A DNA stretch of 64,000 nucleotides from Parvibaculum sp041688015 (lineage in GTDB: Bacteria; Pseudomonadota; Alphaproteobacteria; Parvibaculales; Parvibaculaceae): contig JBDNIY010000017.1 in the NCBI GenBank assembly GCA_041688015.1, forward strand, positions 62,001-126,000, in the 5' to 3' direction. The notes under the pieces are model-generated. The model worked only from the letters and a program-made list of their open reading frames with translations, was not told the origin of the DNA and searched no databases. Below are positions 50,464 to 58,651 of the stretch, one piece after another; the first letter of the stretch is position 1, and each line of letters starts with the position of its first letter. A program made the translations under genes and the position numbers.

Positions 50464-50927
50464 GCAATACAATATCAGTGGCGGTGCAACGCTTGCCCCA
50501 TGGGGCCGACCTGCCTTTGCCGCGCTATGAAACCGAAGGGGCCGCGGGCATGGACTTGGTCGCAGCCATCGCTGCCGACGCACCATTGGTGCTGGCACCC
50601 GGCGCGCGCGTGCTGGTGCCCACAGGGCTTGCCATCGCTTTGCCGCAGGGCTTTGAAGCGCAGGTGCGGCCACGGTCGGGCTTGGCGGCCAAAAATGGCG
50701 TGACGGTGCTCAATGCGCCGGGCACCATCGACAGCGATTATCGCGGCGAGGTCAAAGTCATTCTCATCAATCACGGCAGCGAGGCCTTCACCATCACGCG
50801 CGGCACCCGCATCGCGCAGATGGTTCTGGCCCCTGTGACGCGCGGCACGCTTAGCGAGGTGGCAAACCTTGACGAGACAACGCGCGGCGCGGGCGGCTTT
50901 GGTTCGACCGGCACGGGGGGCCACTGA
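50460..50927 (+). CDS. dut: dUTP diphosphatase
   Basis: Hydrolyses dUTP to dUMP. All five trimeric dUTPase motifs are visible: GAAGMDLVAAI, PRSGLAAKNG, LNAPGTIDSDYRGEV, RIAQMVLAPV and the C-terminal arm RGAGGFGSTGTGGH. The ATG overlaps the coaBC stop (ATGA), the usual coaBC-dut coupling. The Rrf2 gene starts three bases after its stop. Confidence 0.96.
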   Translation: MSNTISVAVQRLPHGADLPLPRYETEGAAGMDLVAAIAADAPLVLAPGARVLVPTGLAIALPQGFEAQVRPRSGLAAKNGVTVLNAPGTIDSDYRGEVKVILINHGSEAFTITRGTRIAQMVLAPVTRGTLSEVANLDETTRGAGGFGSTGTGGH

Positions 50928-50930
50928 CAG

Positions 50931-51380
50931 ATGCTTCGTCTATCCAAAAAAACATGGCTGGCCCTTGAAGCCGTTGTCGATGTCGCGATCAATGCGCGCC
51001 CCGATCCGGTGCAGTCCAAAGAAATCACCAAACGCCAAGGCATTCCGCAGCGCTATCTGGAACAAGTGATGCAGCAGCTTGTGCGTGCGGGCATCCTCAA
51101 AGGGGTGCGTGGGCCCCGTGGCGGCTACCGGTTGGCGCGCGAGAGGCGGCGCATTTCGGTCGGTGAAGTCGTACGCATTGTCGGCGCGATGGAAGCCGCT
51201 GACGATCCAGTGAGCACCGGCCCATCTGACCTTGGCGAGCGCGTCATTGCGCCGCTCTGGCAGGAAGTGCAAACCGAATTAATGGAACGGCTTGAAAAAA
51301 TCACCATCGACGATCTTTGCAACCGTGCTGAAAGTGCCGGGGTTAACAATGGTTCGACGCCACCCGACTTCACAATCTAG
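50931..51380 (+). CDS. Rrf2-family transcriptional regulator (CymR-like)
   Basis: A 149-residue winged-helix protein: RLSKKTWLALEAVVDVAINA, IPQRYLEQVMQQLVRAGILKG (recognition helix) and GPRGGYRLARERRRISVGEVV (wing). The three cysteines of Fe-S IscR/NsrR/RirA regulators are absent; only one cysteine (DLCNRA) is present. That and the cysK gene 65 bases downstream suggest a CymR-like regulator of cysteine synthesis. The function is inference from context. Confidence 0.85.
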   Translation: MLRLSKKTWLALEAVVDVAINARPDPVQSKEITKRQGIPQRYLEQVMQQLVRAGILKGVRGPRGGYRLARERRRISVGEVVRIVGAMEAADDPVSTGPSDLGERVIAPLWQEVQTELMERLEKITIDDLCNRAESAGVNNGSTPPDFTI

Positions 51381-51445
51381 GCTTATTGGCCAGACTTTAA
51401 CGACCCTTACCGTCTGAGACTTCACAATTGACATCGGAGACAAAA

Positions 51446-52408
51446 ATGAGTGGATCGACACAAAAGCCGGGGCTCGGGCGCATCTATGATGACATCACGC
51501 AGACCGTCGGCAATACGCCGCTGGTGCGCCTCAACCGCATGGCAAAAGAGGCAGGCGCTGTTGCCGACATCTTGCTGAAGCTCGAATTTTTCAATCCCAT
51601 CGCCAGCGTCAAAGATCGTATCGGCGTCGCCATGATCGATGCCGCCGAGCGCGAAGGCAAATTGCTGCCCGATACGATCATCATTGAGGCAACGTCGGGC
51701 AATACCGGCATCGCGCTTGCCTTTGTCTGCGCAGCGCGCGGCTACAAGCTCATTCTCTGCATGCCTGAGAGCATGTCGATGGAACGCCGCAAGATGCTCG
51801 CCATTCTGGGCGCCACCATCGAGCTGACGCCTGCCGAAAAAGGCATGAAGGGCGCGATTGCGCGCGGCGAGGAATTGCTTGCGGAGATTCCAAACTCCAT
51901 CACCATGCTCCAGTTCGACAATCGCGCTAATCCTGAGATCCACAAAAATACAACGGCGGAAGAAATCTGGAACGACACCAATGGCGCGGTCGATGTGGTG
52001 ATTTCAGGCATCGGCACAGGCGGCACCTTTACTGGCATTGGCGAAGCGCTGAAGCCACGCAAGCCCAGCCTGAAAATGATCGCGCTTGAACCTGAAGACA
52101 GCGCAATCTTGTCAGGTGGCCAGCCGGGTCCGCACAAGATTCAGGGCCTTGGCGCAGGTTTCGTGCCAGGCAATCTCGACAAGTCGTTGATCGACGAAGT
52201 GATCACTATCGGCAATGAGACAGCCTTCGAGACGGCCCGCAAAGTGGCACGGCTTGAAGGCATCCCGGTTGGTATTTCATCAGGGGCGGCGGTCGCTGCC
52301 GCGCTCGAAGTCGCCACGCGCCCAGCCATGAAGGGCAAGACTATCGTCGTCATCATCCCCTCGTTTGCCGAACGCTATCTTTCAACGCCCTTGTTTGACG
52401 GCCTTTGA
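51446..52408 (+). CDS. cysK: cysteine synthase A
   Basis: A PLP enzyme making cysteine from O-acetylserine and sulfide. The PLP lysine is in FNPIASVKDRIG; TSGNTGIALAF is the asparagine loop; GIGTGGTFTGIG binds phosphate; VGISSGAAVAAAL is the C-terminal serine motif. The ATG at 51446 has CGGAGA upstream; a TTG six codons earlier is less likely. The Rrf2 gene upstream is a probable regulator. Confidence 0.96.
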   Translation: MSGSTQKPGLGRIYDDITQTVGNTPLVRLNRMAKEAGAVADILLKLEFFNPIASVKDRIGVAMIDAAEREGKLLPDTIIIEATSGNTGIALAFVCAARGYKLILCMPESMSMERRKMLAILGATIELTPAEKGMKGAIARGEELLAEIPNSITMLQFDNRANPEIHKNTTAEEIWNDTNGAVDVVISGIGTGGTFTGIGEALKPRKPSLKMIALEPEDSAILSGGQPGPHKIQGLGAGFVPGNLDKSLIDEVITIGNETAFETARKVARLEGIPVGISSGAAVAAALEVATRPAMKGKTIVVIIPSFAERYLSTPLFDGL

Positions 52409-52426
52409 GGCGCAAGTAAGTTCTGC

Positions 52427-52465
52427 TGTCACCTCGGCCTTGTGTCGGGGTGACATTTATTTTTT
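52427..52465 (+). terminator. terminator after cysK
   Basis: TGTCACC pairs with GGTGACA around an inner partly paired CGGCCTTGTGTCGGG, followed by TTTATTTTTT. The stem is a relative of the short GC-rich repeat at 54992. Confidence 0.75.
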
Positions 52466-52490
52466 AGCAATACTGCACTAGAAATCCCCC

Positions 52491-53474
52491 ATGCTCGCTA
52501 AATTGAATATCGACCGCTTTCTTCTCTCGATCATTGGCGTCGTGGTTGCAGCTATCCTTTGGCCGACGCCGGGGATGAGCGGTGGTTTTTTGCATGTTGA
52601 ATGGGTTGCTAGCTACGGCATCTCGATTGTCTTTTTTCTTTATGGGCTGACGCTCGCGCCTGAAAAAATGCGCGCCGGTCTCGTCAAATGGAAAGTGCAT
52701 ATCGTCGTGCAGGTGGCGACCTTTGTGTTTTTTCCGCTCATCATGTTGGGGTTCATTCTGGCTTTCGGGGCGTATTTTCCGCCCGAATTGTCGCTTGGGT
52801 TTTTCTATCTCGCCGCCCTTCCCGGCACGGTCTCCTCATCTGTCGCCATGACGTCGCTGGCACGCGGCAATGTGCCGGTCGCCATTTTCAATGCAACGCT
52901 GTCAGCTTTTCTTGGCGTCTTCCTGACGCCTATACTGATGGCTTGGTACATGCAGTCCACGGGCCACGCCCTACCGCTTGAATCTGTCATTACCAAGATC
53001 ATGTTGCTGGTCTTGTTGCCGACAGCGCTCGGCCAAATCGCACATCGTTGGCTGGCGGGCTGGGCCAGCGCCAATAGCGCCTGGTTGAAGCTCGTTGATC
53101 GCGGCGTCATCCTCGCCATCGTCTATAATTCGTTTTGCGATTCCATCCATGGAGGCGTCTGGAGCGCGCATGACGTGTCGTTGCTCGGCTTCATGATTGC
53201 CAGTGTGATCATTATCTTCTTTGTCGTCTATGAATTGATGAAAATACCCTGTCGCGTTTTGGGCTTTAATCGCGAAGACACAATTGCCTGTATCTTCTGC
53301 TCATCGAAAAAGTCTCTGGCCACCGGGATACCGCTTTCCAAAGTGATGTTTGGCGCAACGCCGATGCTCGGCCTTATCATCGCGCCGCTGATGCTCTTTC
53401 ACTTCTTCCAGCTTGTCATCGTCAGCGTCATCGCTAACCGCCATGCGCGAGACCCGCATATTGCTGTCGCTTAA
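52491..53474 (+). CDS. bile acid:sodium symporter-family (SBF-like) transporter
   Basis: A 327-residue protein with about ten membrane helices in two inverted halves. FFLYGLTLAPEKMRAGLVKWK and YLAALPGTVSSSVAMTSLARGNVPVAIFNA (in parts) match the YfeH/SBF-like branch; CIFCSSKKSLATGIPLSKVMFG carries the second-half crossover motif. These carriers move organic anions with sodium; the substrate here is unknown. It converges with the HxlR regulator, with only three bases between stops. Confidence 0.88.
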   Translation: MLAKLNIDRFLLSIIGVVVAAILWPTPGMSGGFLHVEWVASYGISIVFFLYGLTLAPEKMRAGLVKWKVHIVVQVATFVFFPLIMLGFILAFGAYFPPELSLGFFYLAALPGTVSSSVAMTSLARGNVPVAIFNATLSAFLGVFLTPILMAWYMQSTGHALPLESVITKIMLLVLLPTALGQIAHRWLAGWASANSAWLKLVDRGVILAIVYNSFCDSIHGGVWSAHDVSLLGFMIASVIIIFFVVYELMKIPCRVLGFNREDTIACIFCSSKKSLATGIPLSKVMFGATPMLGLIIAPLMLFHFFQLVIVSVIANRHARDPHIAVA

Positions 53475-53477
53475 AAC

Positions 53478-53963
53478 TCAGGCCTTATTGCGCTGAACGT
53501 CGGGCAGCGTGGCAGCGCCTGCGCCCGGCCCTAGCTTCACTGTCACATCAACGGGCGCCACAGGCTCACCGCAATCCTCACACGTCAAATGCGTTGTCAT
53601 GATATGGCCGCAAGTGTTGTGGATGCGCAAAAGTGGGGCGCCATCGGGTGCCATATATTTGTCGCCCCATTGCGCCAGCGTCACCATCACGGGATAGAGG
53701 TCGCGACCAATATCGGTCAGGCGATACTCTTCGCGACGTGGCCGGTCCTGATAGGCGACCTTGGCCAGCACGTTGGCCTCATGCAATTTCTTCAGCCGGT
53801 CGGCCAGCACATGACGCGCAATGCCAAGGCGCTGTTCAAACGCCTCAAACCGCCGCGTGCCCAAAAAACATTCGCGCAGGATCATCAGTGTCCAACGGTC
53901 GCCGACCACCGACAGCGCGCGCGCCACCGAACAGGCTTCACGGTCCAACTCTTCCCAACGCAT
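53478..53963 (-). CDS. HxlR-family transcriptional regulator
   Basis: A 161-residue winged-helix regulator: CSVARALSVVGDRWTLMILRECFLGTRRFEAFEQRL (in parts) and IARHVLADRLKKLHEANVLAKV contain the family helix-turn-helix. After the wing it has a C-terminal zinc-ribbon-like part with four possible ligands (NTCGHIMTTHLTCEDCGEP), as in a subset of HxlR proteins. The target is unknown; it could control the adjacent methyltransferase gene, which is divergent. Confidence 0.88.
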   Translation of the reverse strand: MRWEELDREACSVARALSVVGDRWTLMILRECFLGTRRFEAFEQRLGIARHVLADRLKKLHEANVLAKVAYQDRPRREEYRLTDIGRDLYPVMVTLAQWGDKYMAPDGAPLLRIHNTCGHIMTTHLTCEDCGEPVAPVDVTVKLGPGAGAATLPDVQRNKA

Positions 53964-54170
53964 GCTTGCCTCCGCTCCGTTTTCGCGCCCGCGCGGCCCC
54001 TAAAGACCCACCGAGCCGATCCTCAATCGCCAATCTAGCTTGACAGGTTCTCTTATGGAACCCATATCTCAGAATGTGGCCGATCAATGCCGGGGTTCGC
54101 CGTTGTGGTGAAGTCTGGTAAAAAACGCCCTGATCGCGTGTTCCCGCCGATCCAATCAGATGTACCAGCG

Positions 54171-54905
54171 ATGTCGCAGAACATTTACGATGATAAAGAC
54201 TTCTTTGCAGGCTACGCCACCCTACCGCGCTCGGCGCGGGGTCTGGATGGCGCGCCCGAATGGCCGCACCTGCGCCGCCTGCTCCCCAATCTCGACGCCG
54301 CCGATGTGATCGATCTTGGCTGCGGCTATGGCTGGTTTTCAGCCTATGCCGCTGGCATGAGGGCGGCACATATTTCTGCCTTCGATATTTCTGAAAAAAT
54401 GTTGGCCCATGCTGCCAAGGTCAATGCCGCGCCCACCATCAGCTATGGCCGCGCCGATCTCGAAACCCTGACACTCACCGCCGACAGTGCCGATCTCGTC
54501 TATAGCGCGCTCGCCTTCCACTATATCGTCGATCTGAAACGCCTGTTTGGTGAGATTGCCCGCGCGCTACGCCCCAGCGGCGCGTTTGTGTTTTCGGTTG
54601 AGCATCCGATGTTCACAGCGCCCTCCGCGCCGCAATGGATGACGGATGCCAATGGCAACACCTGCTGGCCCATCAACAGCTACCTCGATGAAGGCCCGCG
54701 CGTCACCAACTGGTTTGCTAAGGGGATCGTCAAGCAGCACCGCACGCTTTCAACCTATGTGAACCTCCTGATCTCACACGGCTTGACGCCGACCCATCTT
54801 GAAGAATGGGGCCCGAGTGACGCTCAGCTTGCTGCCATGCCGGAACTTGGCGATGAACGCCATCGGCCCACCTTCCTGCTGATGGCGGCACAAAAAAATC
54901 TGTAA
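54171..54905 (+). CDS. class I SAM-dependent methyltransferase
   Basis: About 244 residues with a Methyltransf_11-type core: VIDLGCGYGWFSAYAAGM (SAM motif I), ISAFDISEKML, GRADLETLTL, and LVYSALAFHYIVDLKRLF. The C-terminal part (FVFSVEHPMFTAP, STYVNLLISHGL) is usual in small-molecule methylases. The substrate is unknown. The ATG at 54171 is chosen over a frame-open upstream ATG at 54087 because it begins at the conserved YDDKDFFAGYA region. Confidence 0.82.
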   Translation: MSQNIYDDKDFFAGYATLPRSARGLDGAPEWPHLRRLLPNLDAADVIDLGCGYGWFSAYAAGMRAAHISAFDISEKMLAHAAKVNAAPTISYGRADLETLTLTADSADLVYSALAFHYIVDLKRLFGEIARALRPSGAFVFSVEHPMFTAPSAPQWMTDANGNTCWPINSYLDEGPRVTNWFAKGIVKQHRTLSTYVNLLISHGLTPTHLEEWGPSDAQLAAMPELGDERHRPTFLLMAAQKNL

Positions 54906-54991
54906 CCGATGAAAGACGTTTGTGATGAATGCCGTAACGACCGCATCCGCACCCATTTTCACGCCCGACAATGCTGAAGGCACGCTCTGGA

Positions 54992-55010
54992 CCCCGGCAC
55001 AAGGCCGGGG
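54992..55010. repeat. short GC-rich palindrome, dispersed
   Basis: CCCCGGC-ACAAG-GCCGGGG, followed by TGACA. A related form lies in the terminator at 52427 in the opposite internal orientation. It resembles short dispersed palindromes common in Hyphomicrobiales intergenic DNA. Confidence 0.6.
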
Positions 55011-55091
55011 TGACATGTGATATTTGAAGATGAGCCGACCCTCGACATTCCCGCACCCTCGCGCCACATATAGGGCTGAAGGAGGCCACCC

Positions 55092-55874
55092 ATGTTCCTC
55101 ACCGACACCCAGCTTGAGCGATACGCCCGCCACATCGTGCTGAAAGAGATCGGCGGGCCGGGGCAGAAGAAGTTGTTGAAGGCCCGCGTGCTGGTGATCG
55201 GGGCGGGCGGGCTTGGCGCGCCTTGCCTCATGTATTTGGCTGCCGCTGGCATCGGCACGCTTGGCGTGATTGATGCCGACACGGTGTCGCTGTCCAATCT
55301 GCAACGCCAGATCGTGCATGACACGGCGAGCATCGGCGAACTAAAGGTCGAGAGCGCCGCGCGCACGCTCAACCGCATCAACCCCGACGTGCATGTCATC
55401 GCGCATCGCGAACGCCTGACGGCGGAGAACGCTGAAACCATCATCCGCGACTATGACATCGTCGCCGACGGTTGCGATAATTTCGAAACGCGCTTTCTCG
55501 TCAACGATGCCTGCTTTGCCACCCAGCGCACGCTCGTCTCCGGCGCGGTCGGCGCGTTTGAAGGGCAGCTTTCCACCTTCAAATCCCATGAGCGCGACGA
55601 GGACGGTGTGCCTTATCCCAACTACCGCGATCTTGTGCCCGAAGCGCCGCCTGCGGGCATGCTGCCAGCTTGCGAAGAATCTGGCATTCTGGGTGCGCTG
55701 CCCGGCGTTATCGGCTCCATGATGGCGCTCGAAGTCATCAAGGAAATCGTCGAAGCCGGCGAAGGCCTCGTCGGCCGCCTCCTCATCTATGACGCGCTCG
55801 ACATGCGTATGCGCACGATCAAGCTGCGCCACGATCCGGCCAATCCGCTGACAGGCGAAAAGGCAATCGCCTGA
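55092..55874 (+). CDS. HesA/MoeB/ThiF-family adenylyltransferase
   Basis: A 260-residue E1-like protein: RYARHIVLKEIGGPGQKKLL, nucleotide motif VLVIGAGGLGAPCLMYLAAAG, ATP-binding DADTVSLSNLQRQIVHD, and DGCDNFETRFLVNDAC. It would adenylate the C-terminal glycine of a MoaD or ThiS-like sulfur carrier. The two zinc-binding CxxC pairs of E. coli MoeB are missing (PNYRDLVPEAPPAGMLPACEESG, in parts; a plain C-terminus), as in a common alphaproteobacterial subgroup. No moaD or thiS gene is adjacent, so pathway assignment (Moco or thiamine) is open. Confidence 0.85.
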   Translation: MFLTDTQLERYARHIVLKEIGGPGQKKLLKARVLVIGAGGLGAPCLMYLAAAGIGTLGVIDADTVSLSNLQRQIVHDTASIGELKVESAARTLNRINPDVHVIAHRERLTAENAETIIRDYDIVADGCDNFETRFLVNDACFATQRTLVSGAVGAFEGQLSTFKSHERDEDGVPYPNYRDLVPEAPPAGMLPACEESGILGALPGVIGSMMALEVIKEIVEAGEGLVGRLLIYDALDMRMRTIKLRHDPANPLTGEKAIA

Positions 55875-55887
55875 CGCAGCTTGTCGC

Positions 55888-56292
55888 TTAGCTGTCGAGG
55901 CATGCCAACAGTTCCACCTCCAGCATCGCGCCGGGCAAGAAGAGGCCTGCGATCTGGATCATGGTGGAGGCCGGCACATAGGCACCAGCGGCATCATAGG
56001 CCGCCTTGCGGGGGCCGAGCGCGCCACCCAAGGCGGCAAGGTCAGTGGCAAATACCGTTTCTTTCACCACCTCTTTAAAGCTCACGCCATTGGCCGCGAG
56101 TACGCGCGCGAGGTTAGCGTAAACCTGCGCCACCTGCGCTTCCATATCGCCTGCCCCCACAAGATGCATATGCTCGTCCACCGCCAGCACGCCAGAAAAA
56201 TAGAGCGTATTGCCCGCTTTCACGCATTGCGAAAAGCCAAGCGCCTTTTCCGTGCGTTCAAAAAAATGACTGCAATTTTTTTCCTGCGCCAT
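55888..56292 (-). CDS. RidA/YjgF-family protein lacking the catalytic arginine
   Basis: A 134-residue protein with the RidA fold: AGNTLYFSGVLAVDEHMHLVG, MEAQVAQVYANLARVLAANG and MLEVELLACLD. In active RidA a conserved arginine in P-A-R-S-x-V deaminates imines; here the segment is VPASTMIQIAGLFLPG, with alanine at that place. It belongs with Rid subfamilies lacking arginine, whose activity is unknown. It converges with the MoeB-like gene; a palindromic repeat lies just upstream. Confidence 0.82.
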   Translation of the reverse strand: MAQEKNCSHFFERTEKALGFSQCVKAGNTLYFSGVLAVDEHMHLVGAGDMEAQVAQVYANLARVLAANGVSFKEVVKETVFATDLAALGGALGPRKAAYDAAGAYVPASTMIQIAGLFLPGAMLEVELLACLDS

Positions 56293-56329
56293 GTGGCTCT
56301 CCCGTTTGTAATTAGGTCTGAATGCAGCG

Positions 56330-56449
56330 GCCTCAATCCTTCGAGACGCGCTTCTACGAAGCCCTCCTCAGGATGAGGATTTATGTTTTGGACATTTTAA
56401 GACCCTCATCCTGAGGAGGCGCGAAGCGCCATCTCGAAGGATCGAGGCC
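56330..56449. repeat. REP-like palindromic element, copy B
   Basis: Same nested layout as copy A: CCTCAATCCTTCGAGACG at the left mirrors CTCGAAGGATCGAGG at the right, with CCTCAGGATGAGG and CCTCATCCTGAGGAGG inside. It lies between ridA and the dehydrogenase gene. Confidence 0.9.
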
Positions 56450-56459
56450 CCAATGCCTC

Positions 56460-56544
56460 ACATGATCGCAGGAATAACCCGGCCTTGATCTGGTCTGACC
56501 GACGTTCTTCCCTCGATCACTACATGATCGCAGGAATAACCCGG
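56460..56544. repeat. 23-bp direct repeat at the dehydrogenase 3' end
   Basis: The 23 bases at 56522-56544, which encode the final residues and stop of the dehydrogenase (VIPAIM), are repeated exactly at 56460-56482, outside the gene and right next to repeat copy B. The period is 62 bases. Confidence 0.85.
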
Positions 56545-57515
56545 TCGGGTGGGCGATGGCCGTCCATGAAAGTCTTGATGTTGACGATCACCTTGCCGCC
56601 CATTTCAACGCGCCCTTCGATGGTCGCCGAACTCATATGGGGCAATGACACAACATTGTGCAGCTTGATAAGACGTGGGCTGACGATTGGTTCGTTTTCA
56701 AACACATCAAGGCCCGCGCCTGCCAGTTCGCCTTTTTCAAGCGCCCGCGTCAGCGCGTTCTCGTCGATGATCTCGCCGCGCGCGGTGTTGACGATATAGG
56801 CATCAGAGCGCATCAGTTTCAGGCGAGCGGGATTGATCAGATGATAGGTCGCAGGCGTATGGGGGCAATTGACAGAAACAATATCGACCTTGGGCAGCAT
56901 GTCGTCGAGATTTTCCCAATAGGTCGCTTCCAGTTCTTTTTCCATGACAGCATTGGTCGGCTTGCGGTTGTGATAATGGATTTCCAGCCCGAAGGCACGC
57001 GCCCGTTTGGCAACCGCTTGGCCAATCCGGCCCATGCCGATAATGCCGAGGCGTTTGCCGTAAATGCGCCGCCCCAGCATCCATGTCGGCGACCAACCCG
57101 GCCATTCGCCATCATGGTCGCGCAAAAAACGCGCCCCTTCTGCAAGGCGGCGCGGCACGGCGAGGATCAGAGCGAGTGTCATATCGGCGGTGTCTTCGGT
57201 GAGTACGCCGGGCGTGTTCGTCACGGTAATGCCGCGCCGCCGCGCTGTTTCGACATCCACATTGTCAACGCCGGTGCCAAATTGCGCGATGAGGCGAAGC
57301 TGCGGCCCAACCTGGGCCAAAAGTTTAGCGTCGATCTTATCGGTCACGGTGGGGACCAGCACATCGGCCTCTTTTACCGCGGCCACAAGTTCACCATGGG
57401 TCATGGCGTGGTCGTCGGCGTTCAGCCGCACGTCGAATAATTCGCCCATTCGCGCTTCGATGACGTCGGGGAGCTTGCGGGTAACAACGACGAGCGGCTT
57501 TTTGGGAGATGGCAT
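56520..57515 (-). CDS. D-2-hydroxyacid dehydrogenase
   Basis: A 331-residue D-isomer-specific dehydrogenase. The NAD motif is LGIIGMGRIGQAVAKRARAFG; the catalytic arginine lies in NTARGEIIDENAL, the glutamate in GLDVFENEP, and the histidine in VVSLPHMSSAT. GAQFGTGVDNVDVETA-like text (IAQFGTGVDNVDV) fits glycerate/hydroxypyruvate or glyoxylate reductases; the exact substrate is open. Upstream is a 16-bp tandem repeat, and the 3' end carries a 23-bp duplication. Confidence 0.92.
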   Translation of the reverse strand: MPSPKKPLVVVTRKLPDVIEARMGELFDVRLNADDHAMTHGELVAAVKEADVLVPTVTDKIDAKLLAQVGPQLRLIAQFGTGVDNVDVETARRRGITVTNTPGVLTEDTADMTLALILAVPRRLAEGARFLRDHDGEWPGWSPTWMLGRRIYGKRLGIIGMGRIGQAVAKRARAFGLEIHYHNRKPTNAVMEKELEATYWENLDDMLPKVDIVSVNCPHTPATYHLINPARLKLMRSDAYIVNTARGEIIDENALTRALEKGELAGAGLDVFENEPIVSPRLIKLHNVVSLPHMSSATIEGRVEMGGKVIVNIKTFMDGHRPPDRVIPAIM

Positions 57516-57535
57516 GACAAACGCAGCTTTTCATT

Positions 57536-57599
57536 CAGAGGGATGTTTGGGCAGAGGGATGTTTGGGCAGAGGGATGTTTGGGCAGAGAAATATTCGGG
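57536..57599. repeat. 16-bp tandem repeat in the dehydrogenase 5' region
   Basis: CAGAGGGATGTTTGGG repeats perfectly three times (57536-57583) and once with changes (57584-57599). It starts 20 bases upstream of the dehydrogenase ATG, so unit number would change promoter or leader spacing. Confidence 0.92.
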
Positions 57600-57720
57600 T
57601 AGAAAATTATAAAGACTACAAAACGCGTATTCCTCGCATTTGTGCCCCCCTTGTCTAGCAGAGCACGCGGGTAGCGACAAAGTGCGATCTATGAACATTT
57701 GATCATATACTGCCGCACGC

Positions 57721-57750
57721 TTGACCCAAAAGGTCAGCCCTTGCGATAAA
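57721..57750 (+). promoter_or_regulatory. candidate promoter of the SH3 gene
   Basis: TTGACC at 57721-57726 and GATAAA at 57745-57750, 18 bases apart. The stretch also contains two hairpins, TGACC-CAAAA-GGTCA and CCCTT-GCGATA-AAGGG. Confidence 0.4.
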
Positions 57751-57811
57751 GGGACCCGGAGATAAGAAGCTCCAGATCGGGCACCCGTGGGGGCGGCACC
57801 CTGGGAACAAT

Positions 57812-58489
57812 GTGAGTTACACGATCATCGACAAATTCCAGGACATTTTCGGGGCCCTACCCACACTCACAATCACCGTGAAGGGCCAGCGGACCGCTAT
57901 GGTTCTTGCCGCCGCGACGGCATGGCTGTGGTTGGCGACGCCCCTGGCTGCCAAGGAAGCCAGCACGCCCCCTGCTCCCCCTACCCAATCGCCTGCCCAA
58001 GCGGCCCTCCCGTCTGGCCAAAGCGCGCTCAACCCGCCCGAAACCAGAGAGGGCACAACCTCAGGCTTGCCCGTGCCTCGCTTTGTCAGCCTCAAGTCAT
58101 CGCGCATCAATGTGCGGCGCGGACCGGGGCCGGACAATCAGATCCTCTGGGTTTTCAAGAAAAAGGGATTGCCGGTCGAAATAACGGCAGAGTCCGGGCG
58201 CTGGCGGCGTATCCGCGACCACGATGGCGATGTCGGCTGGGTTTGGCATTCGATGCTGGATGGCCGTCGCGGCGCGCTGGTGACCGGCCGCAAAGGCAAC
58301 AATAACCCGATCGCGCTTTTCACCGAGCCATCAGAAAAATCGCCCGTCGTCGCCTATGTCGAAATCGGCGTTGTCGCCCGCATGCCCTTCTGTCAGGACA
58401 AATGGTGCGAATTGCAGGTCAATGGTTATGAGGGCTGGGTCCAGCGCCGCGACGTCTGGGGCACCTATCCGGGCGAGAATTTCGAGTAG
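57812..58489 (+). CDS. periplasmic bacterial-SH3-domain protein
   Basis: About 225 residues from GTG 57812 or 196 from ATG 57899. A signal peptide (MVLAAATAWLWLATPLAAKEA) starts at the ATG, and the mature protein has a Pro-rich linker. Two SH3b domains follow: SSRINVRRGPGPDNQILWVF to DVGWVWHSML, and NPIALFTEPSEKSPVVAYVE to CELQVNGYEGWVQRRDVWG. Such proteins bind peptidoglycan or partner proteins. The signal peptide argues for the ATG; the GTG has slightly better upstream spacing, so the start is not settled. Confidence 0.82.
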   Translation: MSYTIIDKFQDIFGALPTLTITVKGQRTAMVLAAATAWLWLATPLAAKEASTPPAPPTQSPAQAALPSGQSALNPPETREGTTSGLPVPRFVSLKSSRINVRRGPGPDNQILWVFKKKGLPVEITAESGRWRRIRDHDGDVGWVWHSMLDGRRGALVTGRKGNNNPIALFTEPSEKSPVVAYVEIGVVARMPFCQDKWCELQVNGYEGWVQRRDVWGTYPGENFE

Positions 58490-58505
58490 GCGGGCTTCTG
58501 GGTGA

Positions 58506-58634
58506 GGCTATCCTTCGAGACGCGGCTTTGCCGCTCCTCAGGATGAGGATTTTATTTTGAATATAAAATGGTACCAACCTAAATCCTCATGCCTCAAGGA
58601 GGCGCACTTGCGCCGTCTCGAAGGATCGAGGCCC
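58506..58634. repeat. REP-like palindromic element, copy C
   Basis: Same family as the copies at 48984 and 56330: ATCCTTCGAGACGCGGC at the left, CGTCTCGAAGGATCGAGG at the right, and CCTCAGGATGAGG inside. The inner mirror has drifted (TCCTCATGCCTCAAGGAGG), so this copy is the most degenerate. Confidence 0.88.
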
Positions 58635-58651
58635 GAGCCGCTCACCAAGCC

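Noticed and set aside
56658..57440. 260-codon open frame antisense to the hydroxyacid dehydrogenase
   Set aside because: Shadow frame; all dehydrogenase catalytic motifs are intact on the minus strand.
57536..57599. CRISPR or integron-like repeats
   Set aside because: Units are directly adjacent 16-mers; no spacers, integrase or cassette structure.
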